A stretch of DNA of 8,902 nt, taken from NCBI GenBank assembly GCA_019323665.1, contig JAHWHA010000100.1, positions 1 to 8,902 on the forward strand, in the 5' to 3' direction. Positions 1 through 6,068 of this stretch are shown piece by piece (position 1 is the stretch's first letter; each line of letters opens with the position of its first letter). The notes beneath the pieces are model-generated. The model was given only the letters and a program-made list of their open reading frames with translations, ran no database searches and had not been told where the DNA came from. The stretch is from Candidatus Woesearchaeota archaeon. Lineage in GTDB: Archaea; Nanobdellota; Nanobdellia; Woesearchaeales; JAGVZT01. Both the position numbers and the translations under genes were made by a program.

Positions 1-102
1 CATATGCTGGTTGCAGCAACTCAAAGTGCCTCCACCGACACGCACTACTTCAACCATGTTACCACACACATTACACCTGAATATTTGATCGAGTTGTATC
101 AT
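1..102 (-). CDS. dfx: Desulfoferrodoxin / desulforedoxin N-terminal domain (partial, runs off left edge)
   Basis: Translating leftward from ATG at 102 gives 34 residues before the window ends. They contain QIFRCNVCGNMVEVV followed by GGGTLSCCNQHM, the desulforedoxin fold signature: C10, C13 and the adjacent pair C29-C30 bind one iron as Fe(Cys)4. In two-domain desulfoferrodoxins (about 125 aa) this domain precedes the superoxide reductase domain, which reduces superoxide to peroxide in the cytoplasm using rubredoxin-type donors. Stand-alone desulforedoxin is only about 36 aa, so the visible part cannot tell the two apart. The start is supported by AGGTGAT on the minus strand a few bases upstream and by an in-frame stop at 151-153, with no other ATG between. 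The gene diverges from the small-protein unit at 274. Confidence 0.88.
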   Translation of the reverse strand, partial: MIQLDQIFRCNVCGNMVEVVRVGGGTLSCCNQHM

Positions 103-151
103 ATATATCACCTGAATATCTCTTGGTACTATTGCCTTAAATTTGTTTCGC

Positions 152-161
152 TAATATAAAA
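152..161 (-). promoter_or_regulatory. TATA box for the desulfoferrodoxin gene
   Basis: On the minus strand this reads TTTTATATTA, a good archaeal TATA element. A start site about 25 nt downstream would fall near 130 and give a leader of roughly 28 nt containing AGGTGAT just before the ATG at 102. Confidence 0.6.
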
Positions 162-203
162 TTTGTTCTTAACAATTAAATTAATATTTTAAAAAGAGTA
201 TAT

Positions 204-215
204 TACTTTAAAGTA
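204..215. promoter_or_regulatory. Perfect 12-bp palindrome, candidate operator or activator site
   Basis: TACTTTAAAGTA is a perfect palindrome lying between the two divergent promoters, about 15 bp upstream of the rightward TATA box and about 45 bp upstream of the leftward one. Archaeal dimeric regulators bind such sites; a position upstream of BRE/TATA suits activation or shared control. The surrounding DNA is very AT-rich, so chance palindromes are likely; no bound protein can be named. Confidence 0.3.
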
Positions 216-223
216 GTAAAAAT

Positions 224-238
224 AGAAAGGTTTATATA
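224..238 (+). promoter_or_regulatory. BRE and TATA box of the small-protein unit
   Basis: AGAAAGG (purine-rich BRE) directly precedes TTTATATA, a textbook archaeal core promoter. The expected start site is near 258-260, immediately before GGAGGTGGTT at 261-270, so the transcript would have a leader of only about 15 nt consisting mostly of the ribosome binding site. Confidence 0.75.
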
Positions 239-273
239 CTTACACATATCATTATCACTTGGAGGTGGTTGCT

Positions 274-378
274 ATGGGAGACCTTGAATCTGAGGTCAAG
301 AGTTCAAAAAGCATTGAACATGAGGAAAAGGGCAAAAGGGCAATAAAAGATCCTAATTACCTGATAAAGGGTTTGTGA
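274..378 (+). CDS. Small charged protein, 34 aa, unknown function
   Basis: ATG at 274 follows a very strong Shine-Dalgarno GGAGGTGG (261-268) and a canonical promoter, which is the main reason to believe this short frame. The product begins MGDLESEVKSSKSIEHEEKG and ends DPNYLIKGL. The first 25 residues are dominated by Glu, Lys and Ser, with no cysteines, membrane segment or known motif; it is probably a soluble, partly disordered or short-helical peptide. It is followed 19 nt later by a second small gene with its own ribosome binding site, so the two are likely co-transcribed. I do not recognise the family. Confidence 0.6.
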   Translation: MGDLESEVKSSKSIEHEEKGKRAIKDPNYLIKGL

Positions 379-397
379 TTTTTTGGAGTGATATAAG

Positions 398-526
398 ATG
401 CACGAAGAAGATGATCAAAAGATTATACGCCAGCTCAAACAGAAGAAGAAGAGTTTTGAGGAACTGATAAATCAGAAGAAACTCAACAGATATGAACTTG
501 ATCGAGCTGTGCAAGATGAGTTATAA
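398..526 (+). CDS. Small basic/acidic helical protein, 42 aa, unknown function
   Basis: ATG at 398 is preceded by GGAGTGAT (385-392) at a 5-nt spacing. The protein starts MHEEDDQKIIRQLKQKKKSF and ends LNRYELDRAVQDEL. It looks fully helical, with two predicted helices separated by a short turn (about residues 5-25 and 29-42) and hydrophobics at regular intervals. The C-terminal half resembles a short helix-turn-helix, so nucleic acid binding is possible but only inferred. It lacks membrane segments and cysteines. It lies downstream of the 34-aa gene in an apparent two-gene unit; the next gene appears to have its own promoter overlapping and following this stop codon. Confidence 0.58.
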   Translation: MHEEDDQKIIRQLKQKKKSFEELINQKKLNRYELDRAVQDEL

Positions 527-529
527 AAA

Positions 530-537
530 GTTTTAAA
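530..537 (+). promoter_or_regulatory. TATA-like element for the Dph2-fragment/DHH unit
   Basis: GTTTTAAA, preceded by AAAAA, sits just after the stop codon at 524-526. Its centre is about 27 nt before the ATG at 561, so that ATG would be at or next to the transcript 5' end (leaderless). This argues against the earlier in-frame ATG at 537, which overlaps the promoter. Confidence 0.5.
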
Positions 538-560
538 TGCATCACCAGGTTTGTTCTATT

Positions 561-812
561 ATGGATTATGAGCTGGAGCTTGGCCAGATTGCTGACAAGA
601 TCAAAAAGAGCAGATGCAGTTATGTTTGCATTCAGCTTCCAGATGGTCTAAAACCCAGAGCTGAAGAGCTTCAGAGGGAGCTGAAAGGAAAAACCAATGC
701 CAGGCTTTCATTCTGGGCAGGGAGCTGTTTTGGGGCTTGCGACGTGCCTTTACATATTGGGAAGCTTGGTATTGGGCTGCTTATACAGTTTGGCCATAGT
801 GAGTGGAAATGA
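561..812 (+). CDS. dph2: Dph2-like N-terminal domain fragment (83 aa), truncated
   Basis: The product matches the first domain of archaeal Dph2, the radical-SAM-type enzyme that begins diphthamide synthesis on a histidine of elongation factor 2. Visible motifs are VCIQLPDGLKPRAEEL near the start, the first cluster-ligand region GSCFGACD, and LLIQFGHSEW. Archaeal Dph2 is roughly 330-350 aa with three cysteines, one per domain, holding a 4Fe-4S cluster; here the frame ends right after the FGHS motif, so domains 2 and 3 and their cysteines are absent. The stop overlaps the next start as ATGA (809-812), implying translational coupling. ATG 561 is chosen over 537 because of the promoter position. 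It is either a degraded remnant or a repurposed single domain; it should not be able to act as a normal Dph2. Confidence 0.72.
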   Translation: MDYELELGQIADKIKKSRCSYVCIQLPDGLKPRAEELQRELKGKTNARLSFWAGSCFGACDVPLHIGKLGIGLLIQFGHSEWK

Positions 813-2221
813 TTAGAGCGATAAGACTTGAGACAAATGAGACCATATCAAAGCTTAGGTTGAACCAATTCTATGCTGGTGAGATCGTATCTCCTGCCAG
901 TGTTAAGTTGAATAGGCTCATGAGTGCCAAACTCCAGACACACAGTGCTCTTAAACCTGGTACAAAGGTTGCTGTACGAATTCTCAAGATAAAGCTGCCT
1001 GATACTGTTGAAGCTGAGATTGTTGATGAACCATATATTATTGAGGATAGCTGGCGTTTTTTGGTTGAGTCTGCTGTGCTTACAGCTCTTAAACCAAGGA
1101 TGAGAAAGGCAGCTTCCATGATTAAAGATGCAGTGAGAGAAGGAAATCAGATAATTGTTAAGCATCATGCTGACTGTGATGGCTATGTTGCGGCAATTGC
1201 GCTTGAGCGTGCCATACTTGAGCTGGTGATGCCAAAGCACCGCAACTACTGGTCATTTTTTAAAAGAAACCCTTGCAGGTCACCGGTTTATGAATATATT
1301 GACGCTGTGAAGGACGTAACAGGGAGCTATGAGGCTATCATTGCAGGCAAACCCCCTCTAATCATCATTGTGGATAACGGGAGTTCTGAGCAGGATCTTT
1401 TTGGTATTATGAAGGCAAGGCTTTATGGTGCCAGAATCATAGTGGTTGATCATCACAAACCTTCAATGGTTAATGGCAAAGCAGTAGTTGCTGAGCATGT
1501 TGATGTTTTCATAAATCCTTATGTTGCAGGCGGCGATTCAAATCTCACAGCAGGTATGCTTGGAGTGGAGTTATCAAGATTTGTTCATAAGGGCCACGGT
1601 ATTGAACACCTTGGTGCAGTCTCGGGTGTTGCTGACCGCTCACAAGGGGCTGAGTTCGAGAAATATATTCAGCTCGCTAAATCTGCAAGCTATGATGAGA
1701 AGCTGCTCAAATCTATTGCAGTGTGCATTGATTTTGAGGCTTTTCAGCTTGGTTATTCAACTTCGAAGCTGATTGATGACCTGCTTTTCAACACCCAAGA
1801 TAGAGAGAATAAGCTGAAAATTATTGAAGAACACATCAGGGAAAGAGAAACTATGGTGATAAGTTCAGTGAAAAGCACAGATATAACAGAGCTTGACAAG
1901 AGGGTCATTGTGCGATTTGACACCTCTGTGCTGAAACGGGCAACATATCCCAGCCAGGGCAAAGCCACTGGCATGGTGTTTACCCATTTCAAAGGGTGCT
2001 ATCAGAAGCCTGTTGTTGTGCTTGGGATTGGGGAGTCCTCAATAACTTTCAGGACTTCGCTGGAGGATTTTGACCTGAACCAGCTGATAGCTGAGCTCTG
2101 CAAAGAGCTGCCTGATGCTGGTGTTGAGGGCGGCGGCCATGAGGTAGCAGGCACACTCCATTTCAACCGCGCTTCAAAGCAGGCAGTGCTTGAGTACATT
2201 GGGAATTATTTAAGAAGGTAA
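809..2221 (+). CDS. Archaeal RecJ-like DHH family phosphoesterase/nuclease (COG1107-type)
   Basis: A cytoplasmic metal-dependent phosphoesterase of about 470 aa, probably a DNA or RNA exonuclease. The DHH catalytic motifs occur in order: HHADCDGY (about residues 119-126), IIVDNGSS (186-193), VVDHHKP (212-218) and GVADRS (273-278), with DHHA1-type GGGHEVAGT near 441-449. The stretches FKRNPCRSPVYEYIDAVKD and HVDVFINPYVAGGD resemble the archaeal COG1107 subgroup rather than bacterial RecJ. Residues 20-80 look like a small beta-rich nucleic-acid-binding module. Full-size COG1107 proteins usually carry a DnaJ-type zinc finger and further OB/S1-like regions at the N terminus; none is present, so this is a short version. 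The ATG at 809 overlaps the preceding stop by 4 nt; a GTG at 803 would add two residues. The substrate cannot be told from sequence. Confidence 0.88.
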   Translation: MIRAIRLETNETISKLRLNQFYAGEIVSPASVKLNRLMSAKLQTHSALKPGTKVAVRILKIKLPDTVEAEIVDEPYIIEDSWRFLVESAVLTALKPRMRKAASMIKDAVREGNQIIVKHHADCDGYVAAIALERAILELVMPKHRNYWSFFKRNPCRSPVYEYIDAVKDVTGSYEAIIAGKPPLIIIVDNGSSEQDLFGIMKARLYGARIIVVDHHKPSMVNGKAVVAEHVDVFINPYVAGGDSNLTAGMLGVELSRFVHKGHGIEHLGAVSGVADRSQGAEFEKYIQLAKSASYDEKLLKSIAVCIDFEAFQLGYSTSKLIDDLLFNTQDRENKLKIIEEHIRERETMVISSVKSTDITELDKRVIVRFDTSVLKRATYPSQGKATGMVFTHFKGCYQKPVVVLGIGESSITFRTSLEDFDLNQLIAELCKELPDAGVEGGGHEVAGTLHFNRASKQAVLEYIGNYLRR

Positions 2222-2235
2222 ATTAGGATTATAAG

Positions 2236-2733
2236 ATGAGCGCAATAGGTTATTTTACTGCATTATTGGTGTGTTGGTTGGGCGTTTTTGCAGGCGGAGC
2301 CCTTGCAATGATAGCACCTGAGGAACTTGAATCAGGAAAAAAGTATCATCTGATTGTGCAGCGAGTTGTTCTCTGCCTTATGGCTGCAGTTCTTGTGCTT
2401 GTTGAATTCAATTGGTATTTTGCAGCTGTGGCGCTAACTATTCTTTATTTATTTTCTAGCACCACAAAAATCCGGGATTGGATTGCGCACAATTCAGAAC
2501 ATCTTTACTGGGCGATGTCAATTGCTCTCATATTTAGTTTCGGCAACACCAGCCTCATGCTCGCAGAAGCATCTTTGATCTTGGTGTTCAGCTTTACCAC
2601 AGCCACTCTTGCTTCAGAAGCTTTTGTTGAGCAAGGTTGGATTTCTGTTGCCAATAATCTACTAAAAAAATTTTTTGCATTCCCATTACTTGGGACTATC
2701 CTCTACCTAGTAAGCCAATTATTTTATCAATAA
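2236..2733 (+). CDS. Integral membrane protein, about six helices, unknown function
   Basis: A 165-aa protein made almost entirely of hydrophobic segments: about residues 4-26, 38-57, 59-75, 88-104, 106-126 and 146-163, giving roughly six membrane helices. The only longer hydrophilic pieces are APEELESGKKYH (after helix 1), TTKIRDWIAHNSEH (after helix 3) and EQGWISVANNLLKK (before the last helix). I see no transporter, protease or channel motif and do not recognise the family. It starts 14 nt after the DHH gene with a weak AGGAT upstream and no separate promoter, so it is likely the last gene of that unit. Its 3' end overlaps the convergent transglutaminase-like gene by 38 bp. Confidence 0.75.
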   Translation: MSAIGYFTALLVCWLGVFAGGALAMIAPEELESGKKYHLIVQRVVLCLMAAVLVLVEFNWYFAAVALTILYLFSSTTKIRDWIAHNSEHLYWAMSIALIFSFGNTSLMLAEASLILVFSFTTATLASEAFVEQGWISVANNLLKKFFAFPLLGTILYLVSQLFYQ

Positions 2734-4693
2734 GGCTTGTAAAGAAGATATCAATTTTTCCGAGAAGGGTAATGTTCTCAAGCTCAATATTTATGCGCTC
2801 CCTTGTTGAATACTCTTTTCCGCGGTCATCAAACCATTTTACAATTATCTCAACTGTGTTGTTTTTCTGCCTGAGTTGGTTGCCAGCAAAACTCAGCACT
2901 ATCTCCTGATCAGCTGTGAGCTTCTGGTAGTTGTGCATGCTCTGAAGATCTCCTTTGAGTTGGACACTTACTCTATCGGGTATTGAGGTTGAATTGTGGT
3001 GCAGCATAATCCTCAGCTGCGATTTATCTTTGTAGGAGATGCTATTTGGATACTCAATTTGTTCAATCACAATCTTTGGAGTGTCAAGAACCTCGAAGCT
3101 CAGCATCTCCATTTTGCTGACATAACTGTTTTTCACACTCACAGGCACTTCAACACTGCCTGATGCTTCAGGCTTGAAGATGAATTTGAGAGCTTTTTCT
3201 CTCGCTATACCCAGATCAGCACGTTGGCACTCATCAACAAAACATACTTGAAGCTCCCTCAGCATCACATTACCCAAGTTGGTTATTGAGCAGTTGATAT
3301 AAGCCTCTTCATATTCGTAAAGCTGCTCCTTGTCTTGCCGGCAATTAATCTCAATGTTTCTTGAATAAACACTCTGTTGCTCTTCCTCAAGCTCTGAGAG
3401 CAATGCCTCGATATCAGCTTTAGAATAAACCCTATACTCTGAGCTTGCCTTGAATTCTGTCTCAGCCACATAACCCCTTGTTGAACTCACTCCAAGAGGG
3501 AAGGTGTAAATATAGCGGCTGCTTAGGGTGCTGTCAACCTTGACAATCCAGAATGCTGATTTTTGGGTATTTGAAGCAAGCAGAAGTGATCTCTCTTGGC
3601 TACCCTCAATCTGTAAGCTTTGCGTGTCTGAAATTTGCATTGTTGTGGCAATGTAATAGCTGTTTGGATTATACACAGTAGCCTTGATGAGGTTGTATGA
3701 ACCAAATCCAGTCTTTCTCATTAAAGGTTCAACTTCAATCTCAAGCAGCTGTTCTCCTCTGGTGGTGCTTGAAATCATCTCTGTCTCAATCCCAATTTTC
3801 TTTGCCCTTACCCCCACATTATAACCTACCCATCGTGTCATTGTTGTTGTCTCATTTGAATCTGCAGTGGTGCGTAGCACAACATGTGTTGGATCAACAA
3901 ACCCAAACTGGTTATAGGTAACATCAAAGGGAATCCAGCCGTAGCCAGGATAGTAAAGTTCTGCCCAACCATGGGGCTGCCAGTCGTTCAGGCCTTGATA
4001 GTTTGTATAAGCAACACCGCTCACATACCTCGCTGGTATGCCCAGGCTGCGCGCCAGCGCCATAAACAGAGACGTAATCTCATCGCACACTCCATACCTG
4101 TTTTCTAGCACCCAAGAAGCTGGGTTTGAAACAGATGCTGTCAATGTATTCATGTTGTATTCAACATTCTCCCTGACCCAGTTGAAAAGCGCGAATGTAA
4201 CCTCATTTAGATCACTCTTGCCTGCAGCAATCTCAGAAGCCACCTCAACTATCTTCTCATCATCAGAATCAATATTGGGTGTTTTGTGGCTGTACTCCTG
4301 GATTGAAGGCTCAATGTTCTGGAGAGGAAATTTAATACGTTTATCCACTTGAACCAGCCTGTTGCTGACTTTAACACGACTATCTACTGCAGCCTTGAGC
4401 ACTTGCTCTGCAGGCTTGTCCCATTCAAATACAATCATATCTTCATCTTGTTTAGCGGCGGGTGATATCTCTTCATCCAGGAGTTTCTGCTGCGCTGTGT
4501 TACGCGGCCAAAGTGTCTCCTCCAGCTGTACTTGTTCTAGTTTGTAGTCTGATGCTTTTGGTGTAATCTCCAAATCCACATATACCTTTACATCCATAAC
4601 AATATCTGACTTGTGATGCCAGAGCTGCTCTGCGTATACAGTTGGTATTAGAAGTAACACTAACACAGAACCCAGTAACAACCTCTTTTTCAT
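2696..4693 (-). CDS. Secreted transglutaminase-like (papain-fold) protein with C-terminal Ig-like domains
   Basis: A 665-aa exported protein. MKKRLLLGSVLVLLLIPTVY followed by AE is a clear signal peptide with likely cleavage after VYA. The transglutaminase-like core at about residues 145-265 has the catalytic triad in order: Cys203 in RYGVCDEITS, His241 in WQPHGWAEL and Asp257 in WIPFDVTYN. Such domains act as proteases, amidases or cross-linkers; which applies here is unknown. After a beta-rich region comes a short coiled-coil-like stretch (ADIEALLSELEEEQQ) and then two Ig/CARDB-like modules, the first with paired cysteines (INCSITNLGN and VCFVDECQ). The C terminus ends in an amphipathic hydrophobic helix that could touch the membrane. 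ATG 4693 is chosen because it begins the signal peptide and lies about 24 nt from a TATA box; an in-frame TTG at 4705 is less likely. It probably works at the cell surface. Confidence 0.87.
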   Translation of the reverse strand: MKKRLLLGSVLVLLLIPTVYAEQLWHHKSDIVMDVKVYVDLEITPKASDYKLEQVQLEETLWPRNTAQQKLLDEEISPAAKQDEDMIVFEWDKPAEQVLKAAVDSRVKVSNRLVQVDKRIKFPLQNIEPSIQEYSHKTPNIDSDDEKIVEVASEIAAGKSDLNEVTFALFNWVRENVEYNMNTLTASVSNPASWVLENRYGVCDEITSLFMALARSLGIPARYVSGVAYTNYQGLNDWQPHGWAELYYPGYGWIPFDVTYNQFGFVDPTHVVLRTTADSNETTTMTRWVGYNVGVRAKKIGIETEMISSTTRGEQLLEIEVEPLMRKTGFGSYNLIKATVYNPNSYYIATTMQISDTQSLQIEGSQERSLLLASNTQKSAFWIVKVDSTLSSRYIYTFPLGVSSTRGYVAETEFKASSEYRVYSKADIEALLSELEEEQQSVYSRNIEINCRQDKEQLYEYEEAYINCSITNLGNVMLRELQVCFVDECQRADLGIAREKALKFIFKPEASGSVEVPVSVKNSYVSKMEMLSFEVLDTPKIVIEQIEYPNSISYKDKSQLRIMLHHNSTSIPDRVSVQLKGDLQSMHNYQKLTADQEIVLSFAGNQLRQKNNTVEIIVKWFDDRGKEYSTRERINIELENITLLGKIDIFFTSLIDKIIGLLGRG

Positions 4694-4712
4694 ATTTGAT
4701 TCCAATTTCTCG

Positions 4713-4722
4713 TTATATTTAA
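4713..4722. promoter_or_regulatory. TATA box shared by, or overlapping for, divergent transcripts
   Basis: TTATATTTAA on the plus strand reads TTAAATATAA on the minus strand. Its centre is about 24 nt from the ATG at 4693 (leftward, leaderless transglutaminase-like gene) and about 25 nt from 4742 (rightward, first paired base of the folded element). The minus-strand side has the better purine-rich BRE (ATAAGAA); the plus-strand side does not, so leftward use is more certain. Confidence 0.55.
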
Positions 4723-4741
4723 TTCTTATGATTTATTGAAA

Positions 4742-4904
4742 AACTTGGTGACGACCACCTGGCCAGACGAGGCAGACCGTGTTCCATTATGGATATCTTG
4801 AAGACAATTGATAGTAGGGGGTTGCGGTCTGACGAGTAGGGCTTTTACGACTATTTGGAGTAAAAGAGCGTCTGGGCCTGGGTGGTGGTCGTCGCCAACA
4901 AGTT
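4742..4904 (+). ncRNA. Candidate structured RNA of about 160 nt, three-way junction, unknown family
   Basis: The two ends pair in a long rod. AACTT (4742-4746) pairs with AAGTT (4900-4904) and GGTGACGACC (4747-4756) with GGTCGTCGCC (4887-4896); the only break between them is AAC at 4897-4899. Further in, ACC (4757-4759) pairs with GGT (4884-4886), GGCC (4761-4764) with GGCC (4875-4878), and AGACG (4765-4769) with CGTCT (4869-4873), making about 27 bp. The rod opens to two arms: CAGACCGTG (4773-4781) with TGCGGTCTG (4823-4831), and hairpin CTTTTAC (4842-4848) with GTAAAAG (4860-4866). The first arm holds a small hairpin TCCA/TGGA (4783-4793). The pair U4749-G4894 works only on the plus strand. 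By hand count G+C is about 52%, above the flanks. It lacks the conserved motifs of 5S, SRP and RNase P RNA. It could be a stand-alone RNA, a 5' leader of orc1/cdc6, or an origin-associated DNA structure. Confidence 0.62.
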
Positions 4905-4963
4905 ATTGGAAAAAACAGACATACAATCCAAAAACCAAAAAGCTGAAAATCTTATTTGAGGCT

Positions 4964-6034
4964 ATGGGGATTTTCAAAGATATGCTCAAGTCTGATGAGA
5001 CTTTGTTCAAAAATGCCGTTGCGCTTGATTATGATTATCTGCCAAAACTTGTGCCTTATAGGGAGCAGGAGCAGTTCAGGATCGCATCATGCATCAAGCC
5101 TCTTTTCCAGAAGCGCAATGGGAAGAATCTAATCATACATGGCAAGCCTGGTGTTGGCAAGACAGTTGCGTGCAGGCATGTTCTGCGTGAGCTTGAAGAT
5201 GAAACCGAGGAGATTATACCTATTTATGTAAACTGTTGGCAGAACAACACCAGCTTTAAAATTGCCACTGAAATGTGCGATGCTCTCAACTACAGGTTGA
5301 CTCACAACAAGAAGACAGACGAGCTGCTTGATATTGTTGTGAAGATGCTCAACCGCAAGTCAGCTGTGCTCGTTTTTGATGAGATTGACAAAGTTGGCAA
5401 TTATGATTTTCTTTATTACCTGCTTGAGGGTGTTTACAGGAAATGTATAATACTGATAACCAACCACAGGGAATGGTTCATCAGCCTGGATGACCGCATC
5501 CGCTCAAGGCTGTTGCCTGAGCTTTTTGAATTCAGGCCTTATGATTTGAAAGAGACAAAAGGGATACTTAAGCAGCGCACTGATGCCGCTTTTTTCCCTG
5601 GAGTTTTTGAGCAGGATGCGCTTGAGCTTGTGGCTAAGAAGGGCCATGAGCTGCAGGATGTGAGGACTGGCTTGTATCTGTTGAGGGAATCTGCCAACAT
5701 TGCTGAGGAGAATGGCTCTAAAAAAGTGAATGCAGAGTGCGTCAATAAAGCTGTATCAAAGCTGGATGATTTCAAGATCAAGAAAAGCACAGACCTTGAT
5801 GAGGAATCAAGAAAGATACTGGCAATAGTGAAAGAGAATTCTGGCAAGAAGATAGGTGAGCTTTTCAAGCTCTACCAGGAGCAGAAGGGAGAGCTTGTCT
5901 ACAAGTCTTTCCAGCGGAAGATAGCCACTCTAGAAAAAGGGAGGTATATCTCAGTAGACAAGGTTACAGGGGGAAAAGAGGGCAGCACCTCAATCATAAA
6001 ATATTCACAGATGCCCAAGCTAACTGATTTTTGA
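4964..6034 (+). CDS. cdc6: Orc1/Cdc6 replication initiator, AAA+ ATPase
   Basis: A 356-aa origin-recognition and helicase-loading ATPase. Domains in order: N-terminal MGIFKDMLKSDETLF and ALDYDYLPKLVPYREQEQ, typical of archaeal Orc1/Cdc6; Walker A GKPGVGKT (60-67); Walker B VLVFDEID (135-142); sensor-1 region LITNHREW; arginine-finger region DDRIRSRLLPE; sensor-2 region LQDVRTGLYLL; and a C-terminal winged helix from about residue 270 that would bind origin DNA. All key ATPase residues are present. Start ATG 4964 is chosen because the family begins here and GAGG (4958-4961) precedes it, although spaced only 2 nt away; upstream in-frame codons would translate the folded element. No clear promoter is visible between 4905 and 4963, so transcription may start upstream of the folded element. 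Archaeal origins often lie beside this gene. Confidence 0.93.
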   Translation: MGIFKDMLKSDETLFKNAVALDYDYLPKLVPYREQEQFRIASCIKPLFQKRNGKNLIIHGKPGVGKTVACRHVLRELEDETEEIIPIYVNCWQNNTSFKIATEMCDALNYRLTHNKKTDELLDIVVKMLNRKSAVLVFDEIDKVGNYDFLYYLLEGVYRKCIILITNHREWFISLDDRIRSRLLPELFEFRPYDLKETKGILKQRTDAAFFPGVFEQDALELVAKKGHELQDVRTGLYLLRESANIAEENGSKKVNAECVNKAVSKLDDFKIKKSTDLDEESRKILAIVKENSGKKIGELFKLYQEQKGELVYKSFQRKIATLEKGRYISVDKVTGGKEGSTSIIKYSQMPKLTDF

Positions 6035-6068
6035 GTATTTCTATTAGTTAAAAATTGTTAGTTCAGAA

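Noticed and set aside
537..560. Earlier ATG for the Dph2 fragment
   Set aside because: It overlaps the TATA-like element and would lie upstream of the expected transcription start; the family similarity begins after ATG 561.
848..1240. Long minus-strand frame opposite the DHH gene
   Set aside because: It is antisense to strongly conserved catalytic motifs and its translation has no recognisable domain; other long frames opposite or within the DHH, transglutaminase, cdc6 and tsaC genes were dismissed for the same reason.
3697..4352. Plus-strand frames within the transglutaminase-like gene
   Set aside because: They lie antisense to the catalytic domain, lack promoters or ribosome binding sites, and have low-complexity Ser/Leu-rich translations typical of shadow frames.
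4694..4705. TTG start adding four residues to the transglutaminase-like protein
   Set aside because: A TTG start is less likely than the ATG four codons later, which directly begins the signal peptide and lies at the leaderless distance from the TATA box.
4742..4904. Identification of the folded element as 5S rRNA, SRP RNA or RNase P RNA
   Set aside because: In 5S rRNA the strand after helix I pairs internally, not with the 3' strand as here, and its CCGAAC-type loop is absent. The SRP GGAAG/AGCAG helix-8 motif and the RNase P GAGGAAAGUC and ACAGAAA motifs are also absent on either strand.
4808..4963. Upstream in-frame extension of the Orc1/Cdc6 frame by 52 codons
   Set aside because: It reads through the folded element, has unusual composition (rich in Trp, Ser, Gly and Thr), and the family N terminus MGIFKD begins exactly at 4964.
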